This document shows, piece after piece, positions 17,136 to 25,609 of a DNA stretch of 64,000 nucleotides. A program made the position numbers and the translations under genes. This stretch comes from Nocardioides carbamazepini (GTDB lineage: Bacteria; Actinomycetota; Actinomycetes; Propionibacteriales; Nocardioidaceae): contig NZ_JAHTLF010000025.1 in NCBI RefSeq assembly GCF_024614185.1, forward strand, positions 682,001-746,000. Direction: 5' to 3'. The notes below the pieces were generated by a model. It saw only the letters and a program-made list of their open reading frames with translations, did no database searches and was not told the DNA's origin. Every line of letters starts with the position of its first letter. Positions within the stretch are counted from its first letter, which is position 1.

Positions 17136-18084
17136 GCCCCAGCTCGGCCATCGAGACCGGGAGCGAGGCGCCCCCGTCCTCGTCGCGCCCGGGCCAGGTG
17201 AGCGCGACGCAGCCGTCCTGCACCTCGACCACGTCACCGCGGTCGGTGCCGAGCAGCAGCCGGACCGGCTCGGGGGGCGAGCACTTGCCCAGCACCAGCG
17301 GTCCGGGCGCGTCCCATGCGTCGGCCACCCGCCGCAGCTGGTCCTCGGACAGCGGCTCGGCCGGGCTCTCGCCGTAGCCGCGGCACACCGCGCCCGAGAC
17401 GATCCGCTCGCGCCCGGGCCCGGCCGGACTGGGCGCGGGCGTCGCGGCGCAGTCGAACGCGCCGTCGTAGGGCCGGGAGTAGGCGAGGTGGTCGCGTTGG
17501 TCGGCGAGGGCGTCGAGGTACATCGACACCAGGTCACCGCCATCGACCATGAGGCCGACGGCACCGGACGGGACGCACGGACTCGCCGGCGTCAGCACCG
17601 ACGTCCCGTCGTCGTAGACGAACAGCAGCGACTGCCGGCTCGGAATCACGCTGATCGCGGCGCAGCGGGCCGGGTCGAACTCGTCGAGTGCCGCCAGCCG
17701 CCCGGTGAGGTCATCGACCTCGGTCAGGGCGTCCGGCGTCTCGGGCGCGGCGGGGTCGGGACACAGCCGCAGACCGACGAGCCCGTCGAACGTACCGGGG
17801 TAGGTGGCGTCCTCGGTGGCCGGATCCGGCAGCCGGGCCGGGCAGGGCGGGACGTCGTACGGAGCCGAGGTGGGCTCCTGCGCCACCTGGTCGCGGTCGT
17901 CGCCACGGGTGCCGACCACTGCGGCGGTCGCGGCGCCGACCAGGATGACGGCGGCGAGACCGGCACCCATGGCGCGGCCCCGGTCGCGTCGCCGTCGCGC
18001 GGTCGCGGCCAGTGCGTGCGGCTCGAAGGTCGGGGCATCGTCGGGGACGGCCTGCTCCAGCAGGTCGCGCAGTCGCTCACTCAT
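17125..18084 (-). CDS. Membrane-anchored partner of the SigE-family sigma factor (putative anti-sigma)
   Basis: 319 aa. The N-terminus (MSERLRDLLEQAVPDDAP) is a short cytoplasmic helix region followed by a basic stretch and one membrane helix at about 38-58. The extracytoplasmic domain is Pro/Asp-rich with several Cys (about eight), likely disulfides. It overlaps the sigma gene by eight bases. Anti-sigma proteins of this class vary greatly and no zinc-binding HxxxCxxC motif is seen, so the role is inferred from arrangement only. Confidence 0.7.
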   Translation of the reverse strand: MSERLRDLLEQAVPDDAPTFEPHALAATARRRRDRGRAMGAGLAAVILVGAATAAVVGTRGDDRDQVAQEPTSAPYDVPPCPARLPDPATEDATYPGTFDGLVGLRLCPDPAAPETPDALTEVDDLTGRLAALDEFDPARCAAISVIPSRQSLLFVYDDGTSVLTPASPCVPSGAVGLMVDGGDLVSMYLDALADQRDHLAYSRPYDGAFDCAATPAPSPAGPGRERIVSGAVCRGYGESPAEPLSEDQLRRVADAWDAPGPLVLGKCSPPEPVRLLLGTDRGDVVEVQDGCVALTWPGRDEDGGASLPVSMAELGLTP

Positions 18085-18604
18085 CGCTCTCCTCCAGCAG
18101 TCCGGACTCGCGGAGGCTGCGCAGGGCGCGGGATGTCTGGCTCTTGACCGTGCCGATCCCGATCCCGAGCGCGGCGGCGGTCTGCGCCTCGGTCAGGTCG
18201 TCGAAGTACCGCAGGACGACGACCGCTCGCTGCCCCCGGGGGAGCCGGGTGAGCGCCGCCAGCACGTCGTGTCGCAGGCCCGGATCCGCCGCTGCCGGCG
18301 GCTCCGGCTCGGGCAGCTCGGACGTCGGCAGCTCGCCGTTCCAGCGGCGTCGCCACCAGTCGGTGTACGTCGTCACCATGGTGCGTCGCACGTAGGCCTC
18401 GACCGCCTCGGCGTCGGTGATCCGGTCCCAGCGCCGCCAGCACTTCAGCAGCGCCGTCTGGACCAGGTCCTCGGCCCGGTGCCGGTCGCCCGTCAGCAGC
18501 CACGCGCTGCGCCACAGGGCGCGGCTGCGGGCGGCGACGTACTCGTCGAACGACGGCAGCCGACCGGTCGCCTCGTCGTCGAGCACGGGTACAGCGTCGC
18601 GCAT
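18077..18604 (-). CDS. SigE-family ECF RNA polymerase sigma factor
   Basis: 175 aa. Region 2 includes WLLTGDRHRAEDLVQTALLK and YVRRTMVTTYTDWWRR; region 4 includes RLPRGQRAVVVLRYFDDLTE and the HTH AAALGIGIGTVKSQTSRAL. These are hallmarks of the actinobacterial 'SigE family' ECF group. A strong ribosome site (GGAGGTGGAGGA) precedes the ATG. The co-translated membrane protein downstream suggests it is held inactive until an envelope signal arrives. Confidence 0.92.
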   Translation of the reverse strand: MRDAVPVLDDEATGRLPSFDEYVAARSRALWRSAWLLTGDRHRAEDLVQTALLKCWRRWDRITDAEAVEAYVRRTMVTTYTDWWRRRWNGELPTSELPEPEPPAAADPGLRHDVLAALTRLPRGQRAVVVLRYFDDLTEAQTAAALGIGIGTVKSQTSRALRSLRESGLLEESDE

Positions 18605-18788
18605 TCCTCCACCTCCATGAGGCAGGACGGGCTGGATGCGCGAAAGGGTTGTCAGCCGGCCTCGGCGACCTCACCGGTGTCGCGGGCCAGGTAGACCCAG
18701 GGGAAGGCGCGGCAGCCGACCTGCCAGCCGTCGCGCCCGAACCGCGCGAGGCCGCCGCCGATCGCCGACCAGCTGTGCCCGGTGACGC

Positions 18789-20099
18789 TCAGGCGGCTGT
18801 GTAGTCGAGCAGCAGCTGGGTGACCATGATGTCGACCCGGGTGGGTGTCTCCCCGCTGCTGCTGGGGGTGAGGCGTCTGGTGCCGGTCGGGTCGATGAGG
18901 TAGTGGGCCCCGTAGGGATCGCGCCAGATCACGATCCCGGGGAACGGATGTCGTGCTTCCCACCCGGTGTGGGTCTTGATCCGGTGATGGGTCCGGGTCA
19001 ACGGTCCGAGGTTGTCGACACTCGTCGCGCCCCCCTGGCTGTGGGGGATCGCGTGGTCGAGGTCCATGCGGCGGGTGGTGTTGGCCGCGTAGGGGAACAC
19101 GTCGGCGGGGTGGATCAGGTGCACGGCCTCGCGGAGGCGGGCGGGGATCTCGTAGGCATCGACCGGTGCCATCCCAGCCAGGTCGAGCACCGGGGTGACC
19201 TGGACCTTCGCGGCCGTGGCGTCCAGCAGCTGCACGACCCGGCCGATCGTGAGTGGCCCGTGGCCCTCCACACGCGCGACCGGTGAGTCGGGTGTGAGGT
19301 GGAGGTAGACCTTGGCCCGTACCTTGACCGGACCCACCGACAGATCGGGACGAGCCGCTGGGTTCAGCAGGAGTGCTGCGGCCGCGACCCGGCGGTCGTT
19401 CACGACACTGTCGGGCATCGACTCGGTCAGCTTGTCCGCGACCGTGGCCACCGCGGCGTCGATGCCGGCGATGGTGAGGGCATCGGCCTTGATGATCAGG
19501 GTGCTCATGCCGTGCCTGTTGACCCGGGAGACACGCACGCCCCGCTCCCGCGCCGCAGCGTCCTCACGCTGACGGGCGAGTTCGGGGGCCGCGGCCGCGA
19601 CCTTGCCCTCGACCAGGGCCTCGAACCGGGCCCACGCCAGACGACCGTCCGCGACCTCGACCACCTCACCATCGACCCACCCGGCCTCCTCAGCCGACAG
19701 GTCACGGGTCACCTGGGCGACGTGACGCGCATGCGCCACCCGGACCGTGCCGGCCTCCACGCCGGCCCACAACCGCGGGAGCCGTAGCTGGAGATCGACG
19801 GCGTCGGCGATCAACCGCCGCGCACCATAGGGGCTGGTCTGGACCCGGGCACCGAACACTGCTGCGGCGTGCTCGGTGATCAACGGCGTCCCGACCCCAC
19901 CCACACGACGAGCCCTCGACCTGCCCCGACGATCACCGGGCGGGAGCCGGTCCGGGGAATGGAGCACCGCCCACTGATACGCCGCCCTCAAGATCTCCCG
20001 CTCAGCTGACAGGCGCGCAGCATGCTGGGCCTCGACAAAGTCGAGAACCCCCGCCGCCGACAGGTCCTCCAGACCCGCCACCACCCGATCACTGACCAT
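18789..20099 (-). CDS. DUF222-domain HNH endonuclease-like protein
   Basis: 436 aa from ATG 20099 (another ATG lies 15 bases upstream). The DUF222 region covers roughly residues 20-290; the C-terminal HNH core reads MDLDHAIPHSQGGATSVDNL, then LTRTHHRIKTHTGW. The zinc-binding Cys pairs common in this family are absent (TTRRMDLDH where many have C..C), so it is a Cys-free HNH variant. These proteins are multicopy in actinobacteria (13E12-like repeats); function unknown. Internal recombination between copies is a known source of mosaicism. Confidence 0.85.
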   Translation of the reverse strand: MVSDRVVAGLEDLSAAGVLDFVEAQHAARLSAEREILRAAYQWAVLHSPDRLPPGDRRGRSRARRVGGVGTPLITEHAAAVFGARVQTSPYGARRLIADAVDLQLRLPRLWAGVEAGTVRVAHARHVAQVTRDLSAEEAGWVDGEVVEVADGRLAWARFEALVEGKVAAAAPELARQREDAAARERGVRVSRVNRHGMSTLIIKADALTIAGIDAAVATVADKLTESMPDSVVNDRRVAAAALLLNPAARPDLSVGPVKVRAKVYLHLTPDSPVARVEGHGPLTIGRVVQLLDATAAKVQVTPVLDLAGMAPVDAYEIPARLREAVHLIHPADVFPYAANTTRRMDLDHAIPHSQGGATSVDNLGPLTRTHHRIKTHTGWEARHPFPGIVIWRDPYGAHYLIDPTGTRRLTPSSSGETPTRVDIMVTQLLLDYTAA

Positions 20100-20151
20100 G
20101 CCCCAACCCAACAACAGGGGTCCGACACAACCCCACTCCCGCCGGACGCAC

Positions 20152-20185
20152 CAGCGGCGCCGGTCCTGGTGGACCGGCGCCGCTG
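20152..20185 (-). terminator. Strong hairpin downstream of the lipoprotein gene
   Basis: CAGCGGCGCCGGTCC and GGACCGGCGCCGCTG form a perfect 15-bp stem with loop TGGT, starting 19 bases past the lipoprotein stop. No T-run follows, as is usual for GC-rich actinobacterial terminators. Confidence 0.7.
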
Positions 20186-20203
20186 ACCGACGAGTGTCGG
20201 GGC

Positions 20204-20668
20204 TCAGCCCATCGCCGCCTTCTGGCAGGTGGTCTGCGCGTTGACGAACAGCTCGGCGTCGGCCGGGTCGATGCCGGTGGCGTCGGCGTCGGCCAGCGCC
20301 TGCAGGGTCTTCGCCGACGCGTCCTCGTAGACCTCGTCGATGAAGCAGGTCACGACCTTGTTGACGATGTCCTCCGGCATGTCGATGCCGGTCTGCTCGC
20401 CGGTCTGCTTCACGACCTCGGCGTAGCCGGCGACGACGTCGTCGCGGGACGGCTTGTCGCCGTCAGCCTCGTCGCCCTCGGTCGTGTCGTCGCCCTCGGG
20501 GGCGTCGCTCTCGGGGGCGTCGCCGGCGTCGGTGTCCTCGGTCTCGGTGGTCTGCGAGGTCTTGTCCTCGCTGTCGGGCTTGTCCGCGTCATCGCTGCCG
20601 CAGGCGGTCAGCAGGCCGGAGAGTCCGACGGTCGCCGCCAGGAGCAGGCCGGGGATTCGTGTACGCAT
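20204..20668 (-). CDS. Small acidic lipoprotein
   Basis: 154 aa. Signal sequence with lipobox LLTAC (Cys23). After the lipid anchor comes a low-complexity linker of Asp, Glu, Thr and Ser (about residues 26-72), probably a disordered spacer through the cell wall, then a helical domain of about 80 residues with two Cys (VTCFIDEVYEDAS; AQTTCQKAA) that can form one disulfide. No family recognised. The upstream region carries three tandem 12-base repeats. Confidence 0.75.
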   Translation of the reverse strand: MRTRIPGLLLAATVGLSGLLTACGSDDADKPDSEDKTSQTTETEDTDAGDAPESDAPEGDDTTEGDEADGDKPSRDDVVAGYAEVVKQTGEQTGIDMPEDIVNKVVTCFIDEVYEDASAKTLQALADADATGIDPADAELFVNAQTTCQKAAMG

Positions 20669-20754
20669 CTCTTCGTTGTCTCCTCAATCGGATCGAGGCC
20701 GCCCTCTGGTGGGGCCTCACCGGGACCGTCCTACCCATCCGGAGCGGGCCGAAC

Positions 20755-20790
20755 CTCATGACCTTGCTCATGACCTTCCTCACGACCTTC
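20755..20790. repeat. Three tandem 12-base repeats upstream of the lipoprotein gene
   Basis: CTCATGACCTTG, CTCATGACCTTC and CTCACGACCTTC follow without gaps, about 90 bases upstream of the lipoprotein start on the other strand. Head-to-tail sites spaced by about one helical turn are how OmpR-type response regulators bind, so a regulatory array is possible. Confidence 0.5.
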
Positions 20791-20844
20791 CGCCGGCCAT
20801 CCGTCGGTGTCCTCACTGTCGGCGTCGTGTGGGACATTCCTGTC

Positions 20845-21228
20845 GTGGCCCGCCCGACCCGTCCCGATGTCCCTGGTGCCCATGTCGCACGGCTGCGCGC
20901 GATCTTCGCCCGGCTGCCGGAGTGCCGCGAGGAGGACGCGTGGGTCGGGGTGCGCTGGCGGGTGGCCGGCACGACCGCCACGGTCGCACACGTCTTCGGT
21001 GGCGAGGACCAGCTGTTCCGCATCGTCTTCCGCGCCGAGCCGGAGGAGGTGATGGCCTTCCAGCACCTCGGGGCGCCGTACTTCAAGGCGGACTGGGGCG
21101 GCAACGTCGTCGGGATGCTGATCGACGACGACACCGACTGGCAGGAGCTCGGCGAGCTCCTCACCGACTCCTTCTGCCTGCAGGCACCACAGCGCCTGGT
21201 CGACCTCGTCGACCGGCCCCGGGCCTGA
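20845..21228 (+). CDS. MmcQ/YjbR family protein
   Basis: 127 aa using GTG at 20845; the open frame extends further upstream but that part is repeat-derived and unlike the family. The core matches MmcQ/YjbR: HVFGGEDQLFRIVFRAEP, then APYFKADWGGNVVGMLID and a C-terminal ELLTDSFCLQAPQRLVDLV. The fold is a CyaY-like alpha/beta domain sometimes called DNA-binding. Cellular role unknown. The start is the least certain part. Confidence 0.78.
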   Translation: MARPTRPDVPGAHVARLRAIFARLPECREEDAWVGVRWRVAGTTATVAHVFGGEDQLFRIVFRAEPEEVMAFQHLGAPYFKADWGGNVVGMLIDDDTDWQELGELLTDSFCLQAPQRLVDLVDRPRA

Positions 21229-21237
21229 GTGGCCGGC

Positions 21238-21909
21238 TCAGCCCTCCGCCGAGCGCGACCAGCCCTGCTCGGTCTCGTCGACCGGCGCCCACTTCGGGAT
21301 GAGGAAAAGTCCGGTCGCCTCGACGGCGGTGTCCTCGCCCGGCACGCCGATCCGGGCCTCGACGGTGATCTTGCGGCCCTCCTCGCCGGCGATCCGCGCC
21401 TCCATCCGGACCGGCCCGAGAGGCAGCGGTCGGCGGTAGCGCAGGGTGAGGGTGCCGGTCATCGTGAGCCGCTTGAAGCCGCTCGCGGTCTCGCCCATGA
21501 TCTGGTCGAGCATCAGCGCGGAGACGCCGCCGTGCACCATCCCGGGCGGTCCCTCGTACGCCGCCCCGAGCGTCATCTCGGCGTACGCGCTGCCGAAGGC
21601 GTCGTGCACGATGTCGACGGGCGGGGCGAGCGCGTTGCCTCGGCCCACGACGGCGTTGCCCCAGTTCCAGCTGCGGCCCTCGGAGTTGTAGCGGACGCCG
21701 GCAGGTCCCGGCAGCTGCTCGGCCCGCAGTCGGGCGACGAGTCCGTCGACCTCCGCCCGGACGGCGGCCAGCTCGTCGTCGGCGACGGTGCTGCGGACGG
21801 TCGCGTCCACGAGATCGCGCACGGAGTCGGCGAGGGCGGAGAGTGCCTTCTCGCGACGCTCGACCTCGGCGGTCGGGATCTCGTCGTGGATGAACATCTC
21901 CATGGTCAT
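21238..21909 (-). CDS. PaaI-type hotdog thioesterase
   Basis: 223 aa. The C-terminal half is a hotdog fold with GPPGMVHGGVSALMLDQIMG, the PaaI/4HBT motif with catalytic His-Gly-Gly and downstream Asp. The N-terminal 80 residues form a helical extension. ATG 21909 is chosen, with an alternative ATG at 21903. It is divergent from the crotonase gene only 16 bases away, suggesting shared control and a common acyl-CoA substrate. Confidence 0.83.
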   Translation of the reverse strand: MTMEMFIHDEIPTAEVERREKALSALADSVRDLVDATVRSTVADDELAAVRAEVDGLVARLRAEQLPGPAGVRYNSEGRSWNWGNAVVGRGNALAPPVDIVHDAFGSAYAEMTLGAAYEGPPGMVHGGVSALMLDQIMGETASGFKRLTMTGTLTLRYRRPLPLGPVRMEARIAGEEGRKITVEARIGVPGEDTAVEATGLFLIPKWAPVDETEQGWSRSAEG

Positions 21910-21925
21910 CCCTAGATTGTGGTCC

Positions 21926-22705
21926 ATGAGCGAGACCCCCGACGCACCGGCCAGCCCCGCGGTCCAGACCATCCGCGTCGACCGCACCCTCGTCATCGGT
22001 CTGGACCGCCCGGCCAAGCGCAACGCCATCAACGGCGCGGTGACCCGTGGTCTCGACGAGGCGCTCAACCTGCTCGAGGACGACGACGACCTGTGGTGCG
22101 GCGTACTGACCGGCGGGCCGGAGGTGTTCTGCGCCGGCGCCGACCTCGCCGAGGGTCCGGGAGAGCCGACCGAGCGCGGAGGGATCGCCGGGATCATGTC
22201 GCGCAGCCGGCCCAAGCCGCTCGTCGCCGCGGTCGAGGGCTACGCGCTGGGCGGTGGCCTGGAGCTGGTGCTGTGCTGCGACCTCGTCGTCGCCTCACGG
22301 ACGGCGACCTTCGGCTTCCCCGAGGTGAAGCGAGGCCTGATGCCCGACTTCGGCGGCGTCTTCCGCGCGCCGCGGGTGCTGCCCGCCAACGTCGCCCGCG
22401 AGATGTTGCTGACCGGCGAGCCGCTCGACGCGGTCCGCGCCGAGCGGCTCGGCTTCGTCAACCGGCTCGTCGAGCCCGGGACGACGCTCGACATCGCCCT
22501 CGGGGTGGCGGCCACGATCAGCGGCAACGCCCCGCTCGCCGTGCGGGCGGCGCTCGCGCTGGCGCACGACGAGATCAACGGCGACGAGACCGCGAGCTGG
22601 GCGGCCAGCCACGCCGCGCACGAGCGGCTGCTGGCCTCCGCGGACGTCGTCGAGGGGGTTGCGGCGTTCTTCGAGCGGCGCGAGCCGCGCTGGGGCGGGA
22701 GCTAG
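21926..22705 (+). CDS. Enoyl-CoA hydratase/isomerase (crotonase) family protein
   Basis: 259 aa. Conserved oxyanion-hole segments are present: KRNAINGAVTRGLDEAL, then GPEVFCAGADLAEGPG and EGYALGGGLELVLCCDLVVA. In the second active-site region (PEVKRGLMPDFGG) the catalytic Glu of hydratases is not obvious, so isomerase or another crotonase reaction is possible. Start at ATG 21926. Confidence 0.88.
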   Translation: MSETPDAPASPAVQTIRVDRTLVIGLDRPAKRNAINGAVTRGLDEALNLLEDDDDLWCGVLTGGPEVFCAGADLAEGPGEPTERGGIAGIMSRSRPKPLVAAVEGYALGGGLELVLCCDLVVASRTATFGFPEVKRGLMPDFGGVFRAPRVLPANVAREMLLTGEPLDAVRAERLGFVNRLVEPGTTLDIALGVAATISGNAPLAVRAALALAHDEINGDETASWAASHAAHERLLASADVVEGVAAFFERREPRWGGS

Positions 22706-22724
22706 TGGTCGCTACGCTCGGCAG

Positions 22725-22943
22725 ATGACGCACGAACCCGGTGGGAGTCAGGCTCGGCTCGACGTCGCCCGATCGGTGGCGACGGGGCTGCTCGCCGGCG
22801 CCGCGCCCCCGGACGACGCGACCCTGACCGAGGTCATGGCGTTGAAGGACCGGCGCAAGCCGTCCCACGCCGTGAAGCTCCTGCGCGAGCGCACCTCGCT
22901 GGGGCTCGGAGATGCCCGGCGACTGGTCGACCGCCTGCCCTAG
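22725..22943 (+). CDS. Small L7/L12 C-terminal-like protein
   Basis: 72 aa from ATG 22725. The C-terminal 45 residues (MALKDRRKPSHAVKLLRERT, then LGLGDARRLVDRL) resemble the ribosomal L7/L12 C-terminal domain, as in many stand-alone actinobacterial proteins of unknown role. Here the usual VRxxTGLGLKEAK is RERTSLGLGDAR. Confidence 0.65.
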   Translation: MTHEPGGSQARLDVARSVATGLLAGAAPPDDATLTEVMALKDRRKPSHAVKLLRERTSLGLGDARRLVDRLP

Positions 22944-23051
22944 ACAGGCGGTGGGCCGGCCGTCCTTGCAGGCCAGTGCCGGTGGGACCGCGGCGCGACG
23001 CGTACTGTCGAAGGTCGGAGCCATCCAGGCTTCCTCTCAGAGAGATCCGCC

Positions 23052-23186
23052 ATGAGCGACAAGTCGCCGCGCCAGAGCATGTCCAAGAAGACCGGCAAGT
23101 CCATCAAGGAGAAGCGCGCCGACAAGCGCGGCAAGGCGACCGAGGAGACCTTCTCCGACAAGATCCATCCGGGCAAGAAGAAATGA
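23052..23186 (+). CDS. Short, highly basic protein preceding the dehydrogenase
   Basis: 44 aa, almost entirely Lys, Arg, Ser and Gly with a few acids (MSDKSPRQSMSKKTGKSIKE at the start, ending KIHPGKKK). No hydrophobic core; probably nucleic acid-associated or disordered. Similar short basic proteins occur in actinobacteria without known role. Its stop overlaps the next ATG (ATGA), supporting translation. Confidence 0.65.
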   Translation: MSDKSPRQSMSKKTGKSIKEKRADKRGKATEETFSDKIHPGKKK

Positions 23187-24325
23187 CGTTGCTGGGGCTG
23201 GGTGTCATCGGCTCCTCGGCCAAGGAGAACGAGCACCGCCTCCCGATCCACCCGGACCACATCCCCGCCCTCGACGCCGACCTGCGGGCGCGGATCACCC
23301 TCGAGCACGGGTACGGCGCGCGGTTCGGCGTCGATGACGCGTCCCTCCGCGCGCACGTCGCCGGGTTCGCGTCACGTGCTGAGCTGCTGGCGGACTCCGG
23401 TGTCGTGCTGCTGCCCAAGCCACAGCTCGCGGATGTGGCCGCGATGGGCCCGGGGCAGGTGCTGTGGGGCTGGCCGCACTGCGTCCAGGACACCGAGCTC
23501 ACCCAGGTCGCGATCGACCGTCGCCTGACCCTGATCGCGTTCGAGGCGATGAACCACTGGACGCGGGACGGCGCGGTCGGGCTGCACGTGTTCCACAAGA
23601 ACAACGAGCTCGCCGGGTACTGCTCGGTGCTCCACGCACTCCAGCTCGCGGGTCTGACCGGCGACTACGGCCGCCGGCTGAGCGCGGTGGTCATCGGGTT
23701 CGGCGCGACGGCGCGCGGTGCCGTCACCGCCCTCAACGCCCACGGTGTGCATGAGGTCGCGGTGCTGACCAACCGCGGCGTCGCCGCGGTGGGATCGCCG
23801 ATCCACTCGGTGCGGATCCGGCAGTTCGAGCACGACCAGGACGGCGGACCCGGCAGTCACGTGATCACCGAGCGTGGCCGTGAGCCGTTGCCGGCGTACC
23901 TGGCGGAGAACGACATCGTCGTCAACTGCACCCTGCAGGACACCGCGGCTCCGCTCGTCTACCTGCGCGACGAGGAGTTGGGCGCGTTCCGCCCGGGCAG
24001 CCTGATCGTCGACGTGTCGTGCGACCTGGGCATGGGCTTCAGCTTCGCCCGCCCGACGAGCTTCGACGAGCCGACGTTCGTGGTGGGGGAGAACGTCCTC
24101 TACTACGGGGTCGACCACTCGCCGTCGTACCTGTGGAACTCGGCGACCTGGGAGAACAGCAACGCGCTGATCCCCTTCCTGCGGCGGGTGCTCGAGGGTG
24201 GCTCCGCATGGGACGCGGACGAGACGTTGAGCCGGGCGATCGAGATCCGTGACGGCAGGGTGGTCAATCCGGCGATCCTGGCGTTCCAGGGTCGTGAGGC
24301 GGAGCCGCCGTACCGCGTGGCGTGA
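23183..24325 (+). CDS. N5-(carboxyethyl)ornithine synthase-like dehydrogenase
   Basis: 380 aa from ATG 23183. The N-terminal domain has the alanine dehydrogenase/transhydrogenase pattern KENEHRLPIHPDH; the NAD(P)-binding Rossmann loop is VVIGFGATARGAVTALNAHG; the C-terminal part carries VDVSCDLGMGFSFA and YYGVDHSPSYLWNSATWENS, found in carboxyethylornithine synthases that condense pyruvate with the side-chain amine of ornithine or lysine using NADPH. The real amine and keto acid are unknown. No partner enzyme is adjacent. Confidence 0.83.
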   Translation: MTLLGLGVIGSSAKENEHRLPIHPDHIPALDADLRARITLEHGYGARFGVDDASLRAHVAGFASRAELLADSGVVLLPKPQLADVAAMGPGQVLWGWPHCVQDTELTQVAIDRRLTLIAFEAMNHWTRDGAVGLHVFHKNNELAGYCSVLHALQLAGLTGDYGRRLSAVVIGFGATARGAVTALNAHGVHEVAVLTNRGVAAVGSPIHSVRIRQFEHDQDGGPGSHVITERGREPLPAYLAENDIVVNCTLQDTAAPLVYLRDEELGAFRPGSLIVDVSCDLGMGFSFARPTSFDEPTFVVGENVLYYGVDHSPSYLWNSATWENSNALIPFLRRVLEGGSAWDADETLSRAIEIRDGRVVNPAILAFQGREAEPPYRVA

Positions 24326-24389
24326 GGACGCCCGCACCTCGGCAAGATCGGTCATGCGGGGGTGTGCCCGGCCGGGCGATCATCGACCG

Positions 24390-24830
24390 ATGACCCGTTC
24401 CGCATCGGCAAGGCTCGCGGCCGTCGTGGACGCGCTGCCTCTCGAACCACACCTGCGCGTCCTCGAGGTGGGCTGCGGGCCGGGGGTGGCCGCCCGCGAG
24501 GTCGCGCGCCGGCTCCGGTCGGGCCACGTCCTCGCGATCGACCGCTCGGCCGCGGCGATCGGTCAGCTCGTCCGCGGGTCCACCGACGAGCTGGCCAGTG
24601 GGAGGCTCCGCGCCCGGGCCTGTGCCGTCGAGGACTTCGAGCTCGGAGCGGACGACGAGCCCTTCGACCTGGTGTTCGCCGTCCGGGTCGGAGCGCTGGA
24701 CGGTCGGCACCCGGAGCTCGGAGAACGAGCACTCGCCAGGATCGCGCGCGCGACGAAGCCGTCGGCGCGGCTGTTCATCGACGGGGGTCGTCCGCTGCGA
24801 GAGCTGCCCATCCCGCGCTTGCCGACCTGA
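24390..24830 (+). CDS. SAM-dependent methyltransferase (small class I)
   Basis: 146 aa from ATG 24390; an earlier ATG at 24354 is also in frame. Motif I is LRVLEVGCGPGVAAREVARR, with an acidic residue ending the next strand (VLAIDRS). Class I folds are usually above 180 residues, so it may be a minimal or shortened form: the last strands are barely present. Substrate unknown. Confidence 0.72.
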   Translation: MTRSASARLAAVVDALPLEPHLRVLEVGCGPGVAAREVARRLRSGHVLAIDRSAAAIGQLVRGSTDELASGRLRARACAVEDFELGADDEPFDLVFAVRVGALDGRHPELGERALARIARATKPSARLFIDGGRPLRELPIPRLPT

Positions 24831-24831
24831 C

Positions 24832-25533
24832 TCAGGCCTCGCCGCCGATCAGCGCCACCTCGCTCACCAGGCCGATGTGGTCCTGCATCGCACGAGCCGC
24901 GGCCGTGGGGTCGCCGGCCGCGATGGCGGCAGCGATCGCCCGATGGCCGGCGAGCGAGGCTTGCGGTCGGTCGGGCTGGGAGAGCGACTCGATCCGGGTC
25001 TCGCGGATGAGCGTCGCGATCTCGGCCATCAGCCGGGCCAGCAGCGCGGAGTGGCTGGCCGCGGTGACCGCGGCGTGGAACCTCTCGTCGCCGTCGATCC
25101 CACGGCCGCCGGCGGTGATCTCGGCCTCCATGGCGGCGAGCGCGGCCTCGATCTCGCGCAGGTCCTCCTCGGTGTGACGTTGCGCGGCCAGTGAGGCGAT
25201 CTTGGTCTCGAGGGCGTCGCGGGTCTCGAGGATCTCGGGCAGCCGGTCGGCGTGCGCGCGGATGGCCTGGGCGATGGTGCCCGCCGCCGTCCGGCTGATC
25301 ACGGTCCCGTCGTTGCGGCGCACGGTGACGACGCCGATCACCTCCAGCGCCACGAGGGCCTGACCCAGCGTGGCGCGGCTGACGCCCAGCTGCTGGGCCA
25401 GCTCGCGCTCCGGGGGCAGCCGGTCGCCCACGGTCAGACCGGTGTCGGTGATCCATGAGGTGATCTGCTCGGCGACCTGCTCGTAGAGCCGGGTCCGGGT
25501 CACCTTCGGGACGCGGGTGCGGTCGGGTGCCAT
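24832..25533 (-). CDS. GntR/FadR-type (FCD) regulator
   Basis: 233 aa. The N-terminal wHTH contains LPPERELAQQLGVSRATLGQ and the wing VRRNDGTVI. The C-terminal FCD domain shows the ligand/metal pattern ETRDALETK, DERFHAAVTAAS and GHRAIAAAIAAGD. Divergent from the CoA-transferase/carboxyltransferase pair, which is its likely target through the repeat at 25570. Confidence 0.9.
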   Translation of the reverse strand: MAPDRTRVPKVTRTRLYEQVAEQITSWITDTGLTVGDRLPPERELAQQLGVSRATLGQALVALEVIGVVTVRRNDGTVISRTAAGTIAQAIRAHADRLPEILETRDALETKIASLAAQRHTEEDLREIEAALAAMEAEITAGGRGIDGDERFHAAVTAASHSALLARLMAEIATLIRETRIESLSQPDRPQASLAGHRAIAAAIAAGDPTAAARAMQDHIGLVSEVALIGGEA

Positions 25534-25569
25534 GTCTGCATGCTATTGACAGCGCTCACAGCGTCCTAT

Positions 25570-25580
25570 TGGCTAGGCCA
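25570..25580. promoter_or_regulatory. FadR-like operator candidate
   Basis: TGGC-TAG-GCCA fits the TGGT-N3-ACCA layout known for FadR/FCD regulators. A wider repeat (TTGGCT at 25569, AGCCAA at 25584) surrounds it. It lies between the regulator and the CoA-transferase start. Confidence 0.45.
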
Positions 25581-25609
25581 CTGAGCCAACGCGCGAAGGT
25601 GGGAGTCTC

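Noticed and set aside
18652..18792. Possible short protein ending GWQVGCRAFPWVYLARDTGE
   Set aside because: Looks protein-like but has no ATG or GTG outside the overlapping HNH gene; perhaps a gene remnant.
20755..20790. CRISPR-like array
   Set aside because: Repeats are contiguous without spacers and only 12 bases long.
20659..20844. N-terminal extension of the MmcQ/YjbR gene
   Set aside because: It translates the 12-base repeats and does not match the family's start.
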